A stretch of 64,000 nucleotides of DNA from Aquipseudomonas guryensis. Lineage in GTDB: Bacteria; Pseudomonadota; Gammaproteobacteria; Pseudomonadales; Pseudomonadaceae. A program made the position numbers and the translations under genes. Shown here in pieces: positions 9,550 through 19,017 of the stretch; within the stretch, counting starts at the first letter, position 1; every line of letters begins with the position of its first letter. The notes under the pieces were generated by a model. It searched no databases. It was not told where the DNA came from and worked only from the letters and a program-made list of their open reading frames with translations. The DNA lies in NCBI RefSeq assembly GCF_014164785.1, contig NZ_JACJFN010000003.1, positions 372,001 to 436,000 on the forward strand, read 5' to 3'.

Positions 9550-9725
9550 GCAACGATTACGGATCGTGTGCGAGGCCACAAACCTCGGATTAGCGGTGCC
9601 GGCTCTGTAGGGCGCGCCTTATGCATCTGGGGCTTGGGCGGAGATCGTGGTGCGTACGGCGCACCCGGCATGGGCATCCCCCATCCCCGGCGCTATGCTG
9701 ACGGCATTGTCTCCGGCGATGCCCC

Positions 9726-10514
9726 ATGCACCTGATCGACACTCACACTCACCTCGACTTCCCCGACTTCGCGGCAGACCGCAAAGAGCTGCTGGCGCGC
9801 AGCCGCAGCCGGGGCGTGGGGAAACTGGTGGTGCTCGGCGTGTACCAGGCCAACTGGCAGCGCCTGTGGCAACTGGTGCAAAGTGACAGCGGCCTGTACG
9901 CCGCCTTCGGCCTGCACCCGGTCTACCTGGACCAGCACCGGCCCGAACACCTGAACGAGCTGCGCGACTGGCTCGATCGCCTGGCCGCGCATCCACAGCT
10001 GTGCGCAGTCGGCGAGTTCGGCCTGGACTACTTTCTCGAACAGCTCGACCGCGCGCGCCAGCAAACCCTGTTCGAGGCACAGCTGACCCTGGCCGCCGAA
10101 TACGAGCTACCGGCCCTGCTGCATGTGCGCAGAGCCCACGCGCAGACCATAGCTACGCTCAAACGTTATCGACTCAAACGCGGCGGCATCATCCATGCAT
10201 TCGCCGGCAGCTACGAGGAGGCCCGCGAATATATCAAGCTGGGTTTCAGGCTCGGCCTCGGCGGCGCTCCGACCTGGCCACAGGCACTGCGCCTGCGCCA
10301 GGTGGTGGCGCGCCTGCCGCTGGACGCCATCGTGCTGGAGACCGACTCCCCCGACATGGCGCCGGCAATGCATCCCAACCAGCGCAACAGCCCGGAGTTC
10401 CTCCCGGATATCTGCAGCGCCCTGGCCGAGCTGCGCGGCATCAGTGCGCAGGAGCTGGCCAGCGCCAGCAGCCGCAACGCCGCCGAGCTGTTCGGCTGGA
10501 CAATAAGCCCGTAG
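9726..10514 (+). CDS. TatD family metal-dependent hydrolase
   Basis: Predicted cytoplasmic DNase/hydrolase of the TatD (YcfH/YjjV) amidohydrolase superfamily, 262 residues. Metal-site motifs are in order: HTHLDFPDF at the N-terminus, GEFGLDYF, ALLHVRRAH, IIHAFAGSYEEA and the final LETDSPDMAP. The sequence resembles YjjV more than TatD itself, but I do not assign a symbol. It is a single gene between the urease operon and a convergent chemoreceptor, followed by a REP element and a bidirectional hairpin. Confidence 0.88.
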   Translation: MHLIDTHTHLDFPDFAADRKELLARSRSRGVGKLVVLGVYQANWQRLWQLVQSDSGLYAAFGLHPVYLDQHRPEHLNELRDWLDRLAAHPQLCAVGEFGLDYFLEQLDRARQQTLFEAQLTLAAEYELPALLHVRRAHAQTIATLKRYRLKRGGIIHAFAGSYEEAREYIKLGFRLGLGGAPTWPQALRLRQVVARLPLDAIVLETDSPDMAPAMHPNQRNSPEFLPDICSALAELRGISAQELASASSRNAAELFGWTISP

Positions 10515-10577
10515 CCCGGATGTAACCCGGGAGGGTTACTCACACCGAGCAGCCTCCGCGGATTGCATCCGGGCTAC
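10511..10577. repeat. REP-like element, GTAGCCCGGATG type
   Basis: Perfect 12-base inverted arms, GTAGCCCGGATG (10511-10522) and CATCCGGGCTAC (10566-10577), enclose inner GC-rich inverted segments. It is the same family as 1316-1366 and starts within the last codons of the tatD-type gene. Confidence 0.8.
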
Positions 10578-10610
10578 GCAACGCTCACCAAACAGGCCCC
10601 TCTGGAAACG

Positions 10611-10638
10611 ACAAGGCCCGCCAATTGGCGGGCCTTGT
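10611..10638. terminator. Bidirectional terminator-like hairpin
   Basis: A perfect 28-base palindrome with core GCCCGCCAATTGGCGGGC lies between the rightward TatD-type gene and the leftward chemoreceptor gene. There is little T-tract, so termination strength is uncertain. The same core recurs in the nadC terminator at 18856-18884. Confidence 0.65.
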
Positions 10639-10654
10639 CGATAAGCACAGGCGA

Positions 10655-12685
10655 TCAGACGCGGAAGGCGCTGATCAGTTCCTTCAGCCGACTGACCTGG
10701 TCGGACAGCTGACGGCTGGCCTGCTCGGTCTGTACCGCACCTTCAGCCGTGCGCTCGCCGGCCTGGTTGATCTCGACGATGTTCATGTCGATATCGTGGG
10801 CCACGGCAGTTTGCTGTTCGGCAGCGGCGGCGATCTGCTGGTTCTGATCGACGATCATGCCCACCGCACCGAGGATATTCTCCAGCGCCTGCTGCACGTT
10901 GGCCGACTGGCTGACGGTGCTTTCCACCATCTGGTGGCTGCCGTTCATCGCCGTCACCGTGGCGCCTACACCGCTTTGCAGGCGGCCGATCATCTGCTCG
11001 ATCTCTTCGGTGGACTGGTGCGTGCGTTTGGCCAGGTTGCGCACCTCGTCGGCGACCACGGCAAAGCCGCGGCCCTGCTCACCGGCACGTGCCGCTTCGA
11101 TGGCGGCGTTGAGCGCCAGCAGGTTGGTCTGCCCGGCGATGCCCTTGATCACTTCCAGCACCCGGCTGATCGACGCACTGTCGGCGGCCAGCTGGTTGAT
11201 CACGCTGACCGACTGATCGATCTCGTTGGCCAGACGCTGGATGCTGCCAACCTGCGACTCGACCATGGCGCGGCCGCTGACCGTTTCGTTGTTGACGCTC
11301 TGCGCGCTGTCCACTGCAGCGGCGGCGCTGCGTGCGACTTCCTGGGCAGTGGCGGACATCTGGTTCATCGCCGTGGCCACCTGCTCGATCTGCCCACGCT
11401 GGGCATTGACCGCCTGGCTACTTTCACCGGAAACCAGCTCGACGCGATCGGCCTGCCGTTCGACTTCGGTAACGGTCTGGCCAACCAGCTCGATCAGATC
11501 GCGAATCTTCGCCACGGTGCCGTTGAACACCTGGCCCAACTCGCCCAGCTCGTCCTGGCTCTTGACGTTGACCTTGACCGTCATGTCGCCGGCCGCAACC
11601 TGGCCCAGGGTATGACCAAAGCCTTTGAGTGTGACGCGGGTGGAGACGTAGAAACCGCCATACAGGTAGCCGATCAACAGGAACACCAGGACCAGTGCCG
11701 CCACCAGCAGCACCATCTGTACGCGCTTGGCTTCAAGACGCTGGCTCAGCTCCTGGTCGAGGAAGGCCAGGACCGCATCGTTGAGCACATAGGTTTTGTC
11801 GATGCCGGCGGTCATCTGGTCAAAGAAGTCCTGCCAGGGCGCATCCAGGGTGTCCGCCATGAGGATGTTGTCTTCCAGCTGCAGGCCACCTTCGGTCAGG
11901 GCATTGCGACTGGCTTCCGCCAGACTGGCAAGGCTCTTCTGCGCCTGGGCATTGCCCTGCAAGGCATTCTGGATCTTGAAGCCGTATTCGGCATGCAGCT
12001 TTTCCAGCTCCAGCAGCAGCTCGTCGAGCTTGGTGCTGTCGGAAGAGCCAAGGATGCCCTGGCCGAGGGAATAGGAACCCAGCGCGCGGCCCTTGCTCAA
12101 CGCCTTGGTCACCGGCGGAGTGACGCTGGTCATCAGCTCGCTCATCTGCCGTACGGTCAGCTCACTGTCCTGGCTGAGGCCGGACTGGCTGGCCACGAAC
12201 TTGATGAATACTTCGGCGTTATCCAGCGCCTTGACCACCAGGCCGGCCTTGCTGCGCTGCGAGGATTCCTGTTTGACGGCGTCGAGGGCTGCCTTGATGC
12301 CATCGCGCTGAGCATTGAATTCCTCGATTTCCTGGGCGCTGCGGCTGCTCGGCTGCAAGGACTCCAGCGAGCTGTAAATACTGCTTTCCAGGGCATTGAT
12401 CTGCGCGACCAGCTTTTCCGATTCACCAGACTGGCCGAGGACGGCATTGATCTCCAGCAGGTCGTTCAGACGCTCCAGTTCCTGGCGCATCTTCAGGCTC
12501 TGCTTAAGCAATTCGAGGCTCTGCAACTCCGTGCGGGTATCGACGAACTCGTGGTAGGAGTCGCGCACCAGATAGAAGTTGGTCACCGACATGGGCAGGA
12601 AGAAAAGCACACTGATTAGGCTGAACTTCATGCCGAAGCTCATGCGGTTCATCAGCGCGATGGCGGGATACAACACGCTATTCAC
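10655..12685 (-). CDS. Methyl-accepting chemotaxis protein
   Basis: Transmembrane chemoreceptor, predicted 676 residues. I choose the GTG at 12685 because AGGAGA (12692-12697) sits 6 bases before it; the frame runs 39 codons further but without a ribosome-binding site. TM1 is at ~20-40 ([20 protein letters not shown]), then an unusually long ~280-residue helical periplasmic region, then TM2 at ~323-347 ([20 protein letters not shown]). A HAMP domain follows, and a signalling hairpin with the [19 protein letters not shown] tip and the EVRNLAKRT helix. It has no PAS or Cache signature that I can see, so the ligand is unknown. The gene stands alone. Confidence 0.93.
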   Translation of the reverse strand: MNSVLYPAIALMNRMSFGMKFSLISVLFFLPMSVTNFYLVRDSYHEFVDTRTELQSLELLKQSLKMRQELERLNDLLEINAVLGQSGESEKLVAQINALESSIYSSLESLQPSSRSAQEIEEFNAQRDGIKAALDAVKQESSQRSKAGLVVKALDNAEVFIKFVASQSGLSQDSELTVRQMSELMTSVTPPVTKALSKGRALGSYSLGQGILGSSDSTKLDELLLELEKLHAEYGFKIQNALQGNAQAQKSLASLAEASRNALTEGGLQLEDNILMADTLDAPWQDFFDQMTAGIDKTYVLNDAVLAFLDQELSQRLEAKRVQMVLLVAALVLVFLLIGYLYGGFYVSTRVTLKGFGHTLGQVAAGDMTVKVNVKSQDELGELGQVFNGTVAKIRDLIELVGQTVTEVERQADRVELVSGESSQAVNAQRGQIEQVATAMNQMSATAQEVARSAAAAVDSAQSVNNETVSGRAMVESQVGSIQRLANEIDQSVSVINQLAADSASISRVLEVIKGIAGQTNLLALNAAIEAARAGEQGRGFAVVADEVRNLAKRTHQSTEEIEQMIGRLQSGVGATVTAMNGSHQMVESTVSQSANVQQALENILGAVGMIVDQNQQIAAAAEQQTAVAHDIDMNIVEINQAGERTAEGAVQTEQASRQLSDQVSRLKELISAFRV

Positions 12686-12937
12686 TAAACGTCTCCTGTT
12701 GCCATTATTGTTGTATGCCGGTCGGGAGCAGCCCGGCAAATGGAACGGCAAGGTACTGGTACAACTGAATCGTAGAAGCTGTTCATGACTTGAGGGGAAC
12801 AATCGCTTCTGTGCGAGGCAGTCAGCACATAGCGGATCGCGAACAGTTCCAGCCAGGGCGACACTCAGGCAAGCGCACTCCCCTAGGCATGCTGTATACC
12901 GGATATCGACCTCAACCTCTGTAACTTAAGGTTAAGA

Positions 12938-13828
12938 ATGCGCGCACAGTTTCGCTTCGGCATTGATCTGGGTGGCACCAAAACAGAAATCATCGCCTTG
13001 GAAGGCTCTACCGAGCGGTTACGCCGCCGCCTGCCCACCCCGCCGGGCAATTACGCCGCCTGCCTGCAGACCATCGCGCAACTGGTCCGTGAGGCCGAGC
13101 ATGACCTGGGCGGTAACGGCAGCGTTGGCATTGGCATCCCCGGCACGCGCTCGCCGGATCATGGACGGATCAAGAACGCCAACTCGGTGTGCCTGATTGG
13201 CCAGGACCTGCAGGGCGACCTGGAGCAACTGCTGCAACGACCGATACGCCTGGCCAACGATGCCGACTGCTTTGCCCTGTCGGAAGCCAGCGATGGCGCC
13301 GGTGCCGGGGCTGACAGCGTATTCGGCGTGATCCTTGGCACAGGGGTGGGGGGCGGCGTCGTGATCCATGGCCGCCTGCTCGCGGGACCGAACGCCATTG
13401 CTGGCGAATGGGGGCACAATGCCCTGCCCTGGCGCAGCCCGGCCGATGGCCCGGCCAGACGCTGCTACTGCGGCCTGGATGACTGTATCGAAACCTTCCT
13501 CAGCGGCCCGGGCTGGGCCGCCCGCAGCGCCCTGGACCTGACTGCCGAGCAGCTGGCCAGGGCCGCACAGGCAGGCGAACCTGCGTCACAGCAAGCGCTA
13601 CAGCGCTATTGCGAGCAACTGGCACGCAGCCTGGCGTCAGTGATCAACATTCTCGACCCGCAGGTGATCGTGCTCGGCGGTGGCCTGTCGAACATTCAGG
13701 CACTGTATCAACAGGTGCCACCGCTGCTGGTGCGTCATGTGTTCTCCGACCAGGTCAACACCCGCCTGCTGCCCGCCCGCCATGGCGACTCCAGCGGCGT
13801 ACGCGGCGCCGCCTGGTTGTGGCCCTAG
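12938..13828 (+). CDS. ROK family sugar kinase (fructokinase / N-acetylglucosamine kinase type)
   Basis: Cytoplasmic ATP-dependent hexose kinase of 296 residues. It has the phosphate loop FGIDLGGTKTEI, the sugar-binding LANDADCFALSEA, GTGVGGGVV, and GEWGHNALPW with the catalytic region. The ROK zinc motif is recognisable as CYCGLDDCIETFLSGPG. The closest recognisable class is Mak-type fructokinase, but N-acetylglucosamine kinase (NagK) is possible and the sequence alone does not decide. It is divergent from the chemoreceptor gene across a 252-base gap in which I see no clear regulatory motif. Confidence 0.87.
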   Translation: MRAQFRFGIDLGGTKTEIIALEGSTERLRRRLPTPPGNYAACLQTIAQLVREAEHDLGGNGSVGIGIPGTRSPDHGRIKNANSVCLIGQDLQGDLEQLLQRPIRLANDADCFALSEASDGAGAGADSVFGVILGTGVGGGVVIHGRLLAGPNAIAGEWGHNALPWRSPADGPARRCYCGLDDCIETFLSGPGWAARSALDLTAEQLARAAQAGEPASQQALQRYCEQLARSLASVINILDPQVIVLGGGLSNIQALYQQVPPLLVRHVFSDQVNTRLLPARHGDSSGVRGAAWLWP

Positions 13829-13858
13829 GGCCTGCTCCCGCTTCGTTCGCACACCGCG

Positions 13859-14689
13859 TTACAGCAACAGAATCCACACGGCAAACGCGGCGTACCAGAG
13901 TATCGCCGCCCGCACCAACAGCTGCCACAGCTCATCCAGGCTGTAGACACCCGACTCACCAGCCTGCGGCTCGGGCAACTCGCTGGCAGCACGCCCGGCA
14001 TTGACCAGCAGTTGCTGCGCCGCCAGCTCCCAGCTCAGCAGATCATGCAGCACGGCGCGGCTGACCGCGGCAAAGTTGCCGACCAGGGCAAAGCTGGCGG
14101 CCAGCACCCGCACCGGAAGCCAGTCCAGGGCATGCCGCAATTGCCCGGCACGTTCGGCCAGGTCAGCCTGGCTCGCATGCTCGGCCGTCAGCGCCAGCAG
14201 CCGGTAAGCCAGCGGCACCAGCGGACCGAGCAGCGCGTACCAGAAGATCACTGCAAAGAAGCCCTGATAGGCCTGCCACAGCTCATAACCCTGTACGCGC
14301 AACAGCAGCTCGGCCTCGCTATCGGCCTCCAGCCCAAGATCACGCTCGGCTACATGCAGCGCGGCCTGGTCATCACCGCGTCGCCAGGCATCACGGAACG
14401 GCCCAAGTGCAGCCAGCACATCGCCACGTCCCAGGCTGTAGACCAGCACCAGCAGATGCACCGGCAGCGCCAACCAGCCATAGGCCACCGGTTGCAGAAT
14501 CAACAGCAAAGCGCCGAGCACCAGCAGCGGCAGTGCCACCAGCACAGCCAGGGCAACCCAGGGCGCGCCCTGCTGACTGACCTCGACTTTGGCCAACTGC
14601 TGCAGCCACAGACCATCCTGCTGAATACGCCGACGTCCGGCAGAAAACTTCTCAACCCAGAGCACCAGCAGCAGTACCAGAAAGTTCAT
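13859..14689 (-). CDS. ampE: Regulatory signalling modulator protein AmpE
   Basis: Inner-membrane protein encoded with AmpD and linked to beta-lactamase (ampC) induction; its biochemical role is still unclear. Predicted 276 residues with hydrophobic segments at the N-terminus (MNFLVLLLVLWVEKF), at ~45-90, ~145-165, ~190-210 and at the C-terminus. The start directly follows the ampD stop, with no gap, so the two form an ampDE operon read leftward. Confidence 0.92.
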   Translation of the reverse strand: MNFLVLLLVLWVEKFSAGRRRIQQDGLWLQQLAKVEVSQQGAPWVALAVLVALPLLVLGALLLILQPVAYGWLALPVHLLVLVYSLGRGDVLAALGPFRDAWRRGDDQAALHVAERDLGLEADSEAELLLRVQGYELWQAYQGFFAVIFWYALLGPLVPLAYRLLALTAEHASQADLAERAGQLRHALDWLPVRVLAASFALVGNFAAVSRAVLHDLLSWELAAQQLLVNAGRAASELPEPQAGESGVYSLDELWQLLVRAAILWYAAFAVWILLL

Positions 14690-15250
14690 CTACCGCTCTC
14701 CTTGGTCCAGCAGGGCCGCGCGCAGACGCGGCCAATCAAAATAGGGGCCCGGGTCGGTCTTACGCCCCGGGGCGATATCGCTATGCCCGCAGATGCGCTC
14801 GACACCGAGGGTCGGATAGACCTGCAGCAGCTCACCAGCCAATCTGGCCAAAGCCGTGTACTGCGCATCCGTGAAAGGCTGATCATCGGTACCTTCCAGC
14901 TCGATACCAAGAGAAAAATCGTTGCAGTTGTCGCGCCCGTCGAAGCTGGAAACGCCAGCATGCCAGGCCCGCTCATTACAGGAGACAAACTGGGTAACCA
15001 CGCCGTCACGCTCAATAAGGAAATGCGCCGATACCTGCAGATGGGCTATGCCGGCGAAGTAGGGATGCTCGTCTACAGGCAGCTGATTCTGAAAGAACTG
15101 CTGCACCTTGCCAGTGCCGAATTGGCCGGGCGGCAAGCTGATGTTATGGATCACCAGCAGAGAAATCTCACCCTGCGGACGTGCATTGCAATTCGCGGAG
15201 GGGCAATGCTGCGCATCGGCATACCAACCGCTGACGGGGTCCAACTGCAT
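14690..15250 (-). CDS. ampD: 1,6-anhydro-N-acetylmuramyl-L-alanine amidase AmpD
   Basis: Cytosolic zinc amidase that removes the stem peptide from anhydro-muropeptides during cell-wall recycling; its loss derepresses AmpC in species with AmpR. Predicted 186 residues. The start at 15250 (MQLDPVSGWY) has AAGGAG upstream; a 24-codon extension is open but lacks one. Zinc ligands are His35 in LLVIHNISLP and the C-terminal GHSDIAPGRKTDPGP segment (His and Asp), with the catalytic-region WHAGVSSFDGR. It is co-transcribed with ampE. Confidence 0.95.
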   Translation of the reverse strand: MQLDPVSGWYADAQHCPSANCNARPQGEISLLVIHNISLPPGQFGTGKVQQFFQNQLPVDEHPYFAGIAHLQVSAHFLIERDGVVTQFVSCNERAWHAGVSSFDGRDNCNDFSLGIELEGTDDQPFTDAQYTALARLAGELLQVYPTLGVERICGHSDIAPGRKTDPGPYFDWPRLRAALLDQGER

Positions 15251-15310
15251 AGGGGCTCCTTGACCAGTTTCGCCACTGTAGCAGATGGCGCCGCGCGCCC
15301 CGAAAACGAC

Positions 15311-15334
15311 AACGCCCGGCACGGGCCGGGCGTT
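15311..15334 (-). terminator. Rho-independent-like hairpin after the DUF1631 gene
   Basis: AACGCCCGG and CCGGGCGTT arms form a strong GC hairpin just past the stop of the leftward DUF1631 gene. The T-tract is weak in the leading direction. Confidence 0.6.
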
Positions 15335-15352
15335 GCTGGAGCAGCACAGAAC

Positions 15353-17680
15353 TCAGGCGTTCTTCAGCTTGCGCAGGTTACCAATCACCGACTCCAGGGC
15401 ACGATCGAACAACAGCGCATCATCGAGCATACGAATCGCCCCACGACGGAACTCCACGGCCAGGCCCATGCGGGTTTTCTCCAGCACCTTCATGCCGGTG
15501 CGATTGACGAAGATGTACTTGCCAGTCGGCTTGATGATCGCTGCCAGCTTACAGCGCAGCTTGTGTTCCTCGTCTTCCTGGATTTCCACCCAGCTCCCAA
15601 CACGCAGACTGTCGACCTGAAGCAGGGCCTGATCGTCATCCGGCAAACTGACCTCGGGCTCGCGCTCACGCACCTCACCTGGCGCCAGCAGCACGATTTC
15701 CTCGACCACCTCGATCATCGCCGGCGCTTCAACAACAGGCTCGGCGGCAGGCAGCTCAAGGAGAGGGGCTACCTCAACCACGGACTCGGCCGAGGCATCA
15801 TCCGTTGGCAGAAGCAGTTCGACTTCTACCTCCGGCTCAGGCACAGCGCGCTTGAAGCGCTGGAAGGCCTGCACATGCACGGATTCCAGCTGACTGAAGA
15901 ACTCGCTGGTGACAAACGGATCGATGGCCGCACCGGCCAGCCCCTCGCGCAGGGCTTTCAGCAGATTCGGCACCAGCTCCAGCAGGCGCACGCGATCTTC
16001 CGGTTCCTCGTGCAGCTCGACGCTCCAAACCAGATCGTCCATCACCAGCAGCGCCGCCTGCCACTCGGCAGACTCGCTGCCATGTTTCAGGCAGGTCAGT
16101 TGCAGAACCTTACTCCAGCCTTCCTGCAGCAGGCGCACCACGACTTCCGGCAAGGTCTTGCCAAGCAACCGAGCATTCAGTGCCTGCTCGACCTGCTGGC
16201 GAGCAAGCTCGGCCTTGGCACGGCCTTCCTCGGCATCTCGCGTGCGCTGCTCCAGCAGGTCACTGCGCCGGCGCTCATCACCGGTGAAAGCCAGAAACTC
16301 GGCGAGCAGATCGGAAAAGATGGTCGGATCATCGGTGAAGTCATTCAGCAGGCGTTGCACCACCTGCTCGATACGCTGGAACAGGCTGTCGCGCTGCGCA
16401 TCATCTTGCGCACTCCAGCCGAGGGCCGCCGAGGCGATCTCGTTAAGCAGACGACGGGCCGGGTGACTGCCACGACTGAAGAAGGTCTTGTCCAGCACGG
16501 CGACCTTGAGCATGGGAATCTGCAGGCGCCCGATCAGCGCTTTCAGCGAGTCCGGCAAGGTGCGGTCATCGAGGATGAACTCGAACAGCATCGACACCAG
16601 GTTGATCACATCCTCATCGATCTCGCCCACCACCCGCGCCTTGCCACTTTTGGCACTGGCACGGGTCAACAGCTGCTCGAGCTGGTTACGCAGATCGAAG
16701 TCATCGGCGCTTTGCCCGCTACCGCTTGGCAAGCGCTGCTGCATGTGCGACAGCAGGCGCATCAGATCATTACTGGAGATCGGTACGGCATCAGCGGGGG
16801 CCGCGCGCCGCGGCATGGCTGCGCTGCCACGCACCTCGGCCAGCAACTCCTGCAGGGCACCGAATACCTCCTGCACGCTTTCATCCGCATAGGCAGCGGC
16901 ACTCGCCTCCCCTGCAGAGGCTTCACGCGCGGCACGATTGCCGGGAGCCGTACGCCCAGGAGTATTGCGTCGGACCGGTGGTGCCGACTTGAGCTCAGGC
17001 AACACGCCCAACTCGACCAATTGCTGGTTGGCCGCGGCATACAGCTGGTCGAGATCAGCCAGTACGTATTTTTCGAAGAGCTTGAGTACGATCAGCTTGA
17101 CGCGAATCTCTACACCCAGGCCGGCGCAGAGCGCCATGAACTGCTCGCAGAGTGCACGCGGCCCCAGCGGGTTGCTCTTGTCTTCCAGCTTCTGGCTGAT
17201 CAGTGTATTCAGGCGCGTGGTCAGATGGGTTAGGGCCACGCCATCGCGACTGATCACGCGTGCAACCATGGCATCCAGCGCCACGGACTCTTCCAGCACA
17301 TCATCCTGAACCAGCGAAAGACTCTCGAAGGAAACTGCACCCAGCTGCGGCGCTGCCTTGCCTACCTCGTACTGATTGAGGGTGGCAAAGCTTTCAAAAA
17401 TCTTCTGCAGGAAGCCCCGCTCGATGGATTTGCGCTTCAGGCGTAAATCGCGCATCGCCTCGAAAAAACCATTCTGCTCGGCATTACTGGCAGCGCGGTC
17501 GGCCATCTCGAACAGCGTGTCATCGGCGTTATCGAACAGTGCCTGCAGCGCCAGTTTGAGCTGCTGCGCTGCCTTGTCGCGTACCTGAATTAGGGCCACG
17601 GGAAGCCTTCCTGCCTGCGAAGTTGGCGAGTGCTCAGGGGCAACCTTGTTCAGGTGCACCACTTTCGCGTCGGTCTGCAT
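15353..17680 (-). CDS. DUF1631 domain protein, copy 1
   Basis: Large predicted cytoplasmic protein of unknown function, ~775 residues. The start at ATG 17680 (MQTDAKVVHLNKV) has GGGAGAG 5 bases upstream. It is mostly helical. Shared landmarks with copy 2 at 32585-35002 are ADDTLFEMAD in the N-terminal part, DVINLVSMLFEFILDD with SHPARRLLNEIA in the middle, and a C-terminal segment KYIFVNRTGMKV. An acidic, Val/Glu/Pro-rich linker precedes the C-terminal domain. The family is widespread in Gammaproteobacteria next to nadC. I cannot assign a function from sequence. Confidence 0.85.
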   Translation of the reverse strand: MQTDAKVVHLNKVAPEHSPTSQAGRLPVALIQVRDKAAQQLKLALQALFDNADDTLFEMADRAASNAEQNGFFEAMRDLRLKRKSIERGFLQKIFESFATLNQYEVGKAAPQLGAVSFESLSLVQDDVLEESVALDAMVARVISRDGVALTHLTTRLNTLISQKLEDKSNPLGPRALCEQFMALCAGLGVEIRVKLIVLKLFEKYVLADLDQLYAAANQQLVELGVLPELKSAPPVRRNTPGRTAPGNRAAREASAGEASAAAYADESVQEVFGALQELLAEVRGSAAMPRRAAPADAVPISSNDLMRLLSHMQQRLPSGSGQSADDFDLRNQLEQLLTRASAKSGKARVVGEIDEDVINLVSMLFEFILDDRTLPDSLKALIGRLQIPMLKVAVLDKTFFSRGSHPARRLLNEIASAALGWSAQDDAQRDSLFQRIEQVVQRLLNDFTDDPTIFSDLLAEFLAFTGDERRRSDLLEQRTRDAEEGRAKAELARQQVEQALNARLLGKTLPEVVVRLLQEGWSKVLQLTCLKHGSESAEWQAALLVMDDLVWSVELHEEPEDRVRLLELVPNLLKALREGLAGAAIDPFVTSEFFSQLESVHVQAFQRFKRAVPEPEVEVELLLPTDDASAESVVEVAPLLELPAAEPVVEAPAMIEVVEEIVLLAPGEVREREPEVSLPDDDQALLQVDSLRVGSWVEIQEDEEHKLRCKLAAIIKPTGKYIFVNRTGMKVLEKTRMGLAVEFRRGAIRMLDDALLFDRALESVIGNLRKLKNA

Positions 17681-17992
17681 TGCATCTCTCCCGCAGGTTG
17701 CCAGTTCAGAGCAATCTGCCAACGATCAACTGGGCGCCATCCATGACGTCAAAAGCTTGGCGCCAAAGTTTATGGCCAACCTTATTATAGGGAGAGACGC
17801 AGGATGACCAAATACCCTTTACTGCAGACATGACCTGCATCACAGCACAGGCAAGATGAACCCCCGGACGGTCATCCACTGCCGACCAGCGCACCTTATC
17901 TGTCTAGCAGAAAGACCGGAATTCTCCCGTATCCCACCTGCACCAGCCGTCGGCTATCCCTATAATCGCGCCACCAGACTCCGGAGGCTGCC
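17681..17992. other. Divergent intergenic region between the DUF1631 gene and nadC
   Basis: 312 bases with no convincing gene. A TATAAT hexamer reading rightward lies at 17961-17966, about 27 bases before the nadC start, with no good -35. Reading leftward, another TATAAT with a poor TTGGTC-type -35 sits about 100 bases upstream of the DUF1631 start. I see no repeats or RNA-like structure here. Confidence 0.5.
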
Positions 17993-18841
17993 ATGCCCAA
18001 CCTCACCCTCGCCGACCTCGGCGCCGAAATCCAGGCCAATGTCCGCGCGGCACTACGCGAAGACATTGGCAGCGGCGATATCACCGCCCAGTTAATTCCC
18101 GCCGAGCGCCTGGCCCACGCGACCATCATCACCCGTGAGAACGCAGTCATCGCCGGAACCGCCTGGATCGATGAAGTGTTCCGCCAACTCGATCCGCGCG
18201 TCGCCGTACATTGGCAGGTCGCAGACGGTCAGCAAGCAAGCGCCAACCAGCCACTGTTCCATCTGGAAGGCCCGGCCCGCGCCCTGCTCAGCGGTGAGCG
18301 CAGTGCACTGAACTTCCTCCAGAGCCTGTCCGCAGTCGCCACCCGCTGCCAGCACTTCGCCGACCTGGTCAAAGGCACTCCGGTGAAACTGCTCGATACT
18401 CGCAAGACCCTTCCCGGCCTGCGCCTGGCGCAAAAATATGCAGTCACCTGCGGTGGCTGCCACAACCACCGCATCGGGCTTTATGACGCCTTCCTGATTA
18501 AGGAAAACCATATCGCCGCCTGCGGCGGCATCGCCCAGGCCATCACTGCAGCCCACCGGATAGCACCCGGCAAGCCAGTGGAAGTCGAAGTGGAAAGCCT
18601 AGCCGAACTGCAACAAGCCCTGGATGCGGGCGCCGACATCATCATGCTCGACGAACTCAGCCTCGACGACATGCGCACCGCCGTGAACATCACCGCCGGC
18701 CGCGCCAAGCTGGAAGCCTCCGGCGGCATCAACGAAAGCACCCTGCGCAGCATCGCCGAAACCGGCGTGGACTACATCTCCATCGGCAGCCTGACCAAGG
18801 ACATCAAAGCCATCGATCTATCGATGCGCCTGAGCCTGTAA
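17993..18841 (+). CDS. nadC: Nicotinate-nucleotide pyrophosphorylase (carboxylating) NadC
   Basis: Quinolinate phosphoribosyltransferase of NAD synthesis, converting quinolinate and PRPP to nicotinate mononucleotide and CO2; 282 residues, typical length. The start ATG follows GGAGG at 17982-17986. Family signatures: [67 protein letters not shown], and the C-terminal [20 protein letters not shown]. In Pseudomonas this gene lies beside the pilin locus, as here. Confidence 0.97.
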   Translation: MPNLTLADLGAEIQANVRAALREDIGSGDITAQLIPAERLAHATIITRENAVIAGTAWIDEVFRQLDPRVAVHWQVADGQQASANQPLFHLEGPARALLSGERSALNFLQSLSAVATRCQHFADLVKGTPVKLLDTRKTLPGLRLAQKYAVTCGGCHNHRIGLYDAFLIKENHIAACGGIAQAITAAHRIAPGKPVEVEVESLAELQQALDAGADIIMLDELSLDDMRTAVNITAGRAKLEASGGINESTLRSIAETGVDYISIGSLTKDIKAIDLSMRLSL

Positions 18842-18855
18842 AAACTCCACCCATG

Positions 18856-18884
18856 AAAAAGCCCGCCAATTGGCGGGCTTTTTT
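18856..18884 (+). terminator. Rho-independent terminator of nadC
   Basis: The palindrome AAAAAGCCCGCCAATTGGCG and its completing arm end in a run of six Ts. It lies 15 bases past the nadC stop and can also act leftward. Confidence 0.9.
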
Positions 18885-18889
18885 GCATC

Positions 18890-18965
18890 TGGTGCCGGAG
18901 ACAGGAATCGAACCTGCGACCTTCGCGTTACGAGTGCGCTGCTCTACCGACTGAGCTACACCGGC
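18890..18965 (-). tRNA. tRNA-Thr (anticodon CGT)
   Basis: 76-base cloverleaf on the minus strand with encoded CCA (18890-18892). The acceptor stem starts GCCGGTG, the T-arm is GGTTCGATTCC, and the anticodon loop CTCGTAA gives CGT at 18930-18932. In P. aeruginosa a tRNA-Thr marks one border of the exchangeable pilin cassette, and it occupies the same position here. Confidence 0.96.
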
Positions 18966-19017
18966 TTGCGGGCGCTATTTTGCCGAAAAACATCCGACAA
19001 AGCGACATACGACTGAC

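Noticed and set aside
10625..12619. A 664-codon open frame antisense to the chemoreceptor gene
   Set aside because: Shadow of the coding strand; no ribosome-binding site or recognisable domain.
14012..17233. A 1073-codon open frame on the plus strand, antisense to ampE, ampD and the DUF1631 gene
   Set aside because: Gln/His/Arg-rich low-complexity translation with no domain. It exists because high GC suppresses stop codons opposite real genes, and the minus-strand genes carry clear family motifs.
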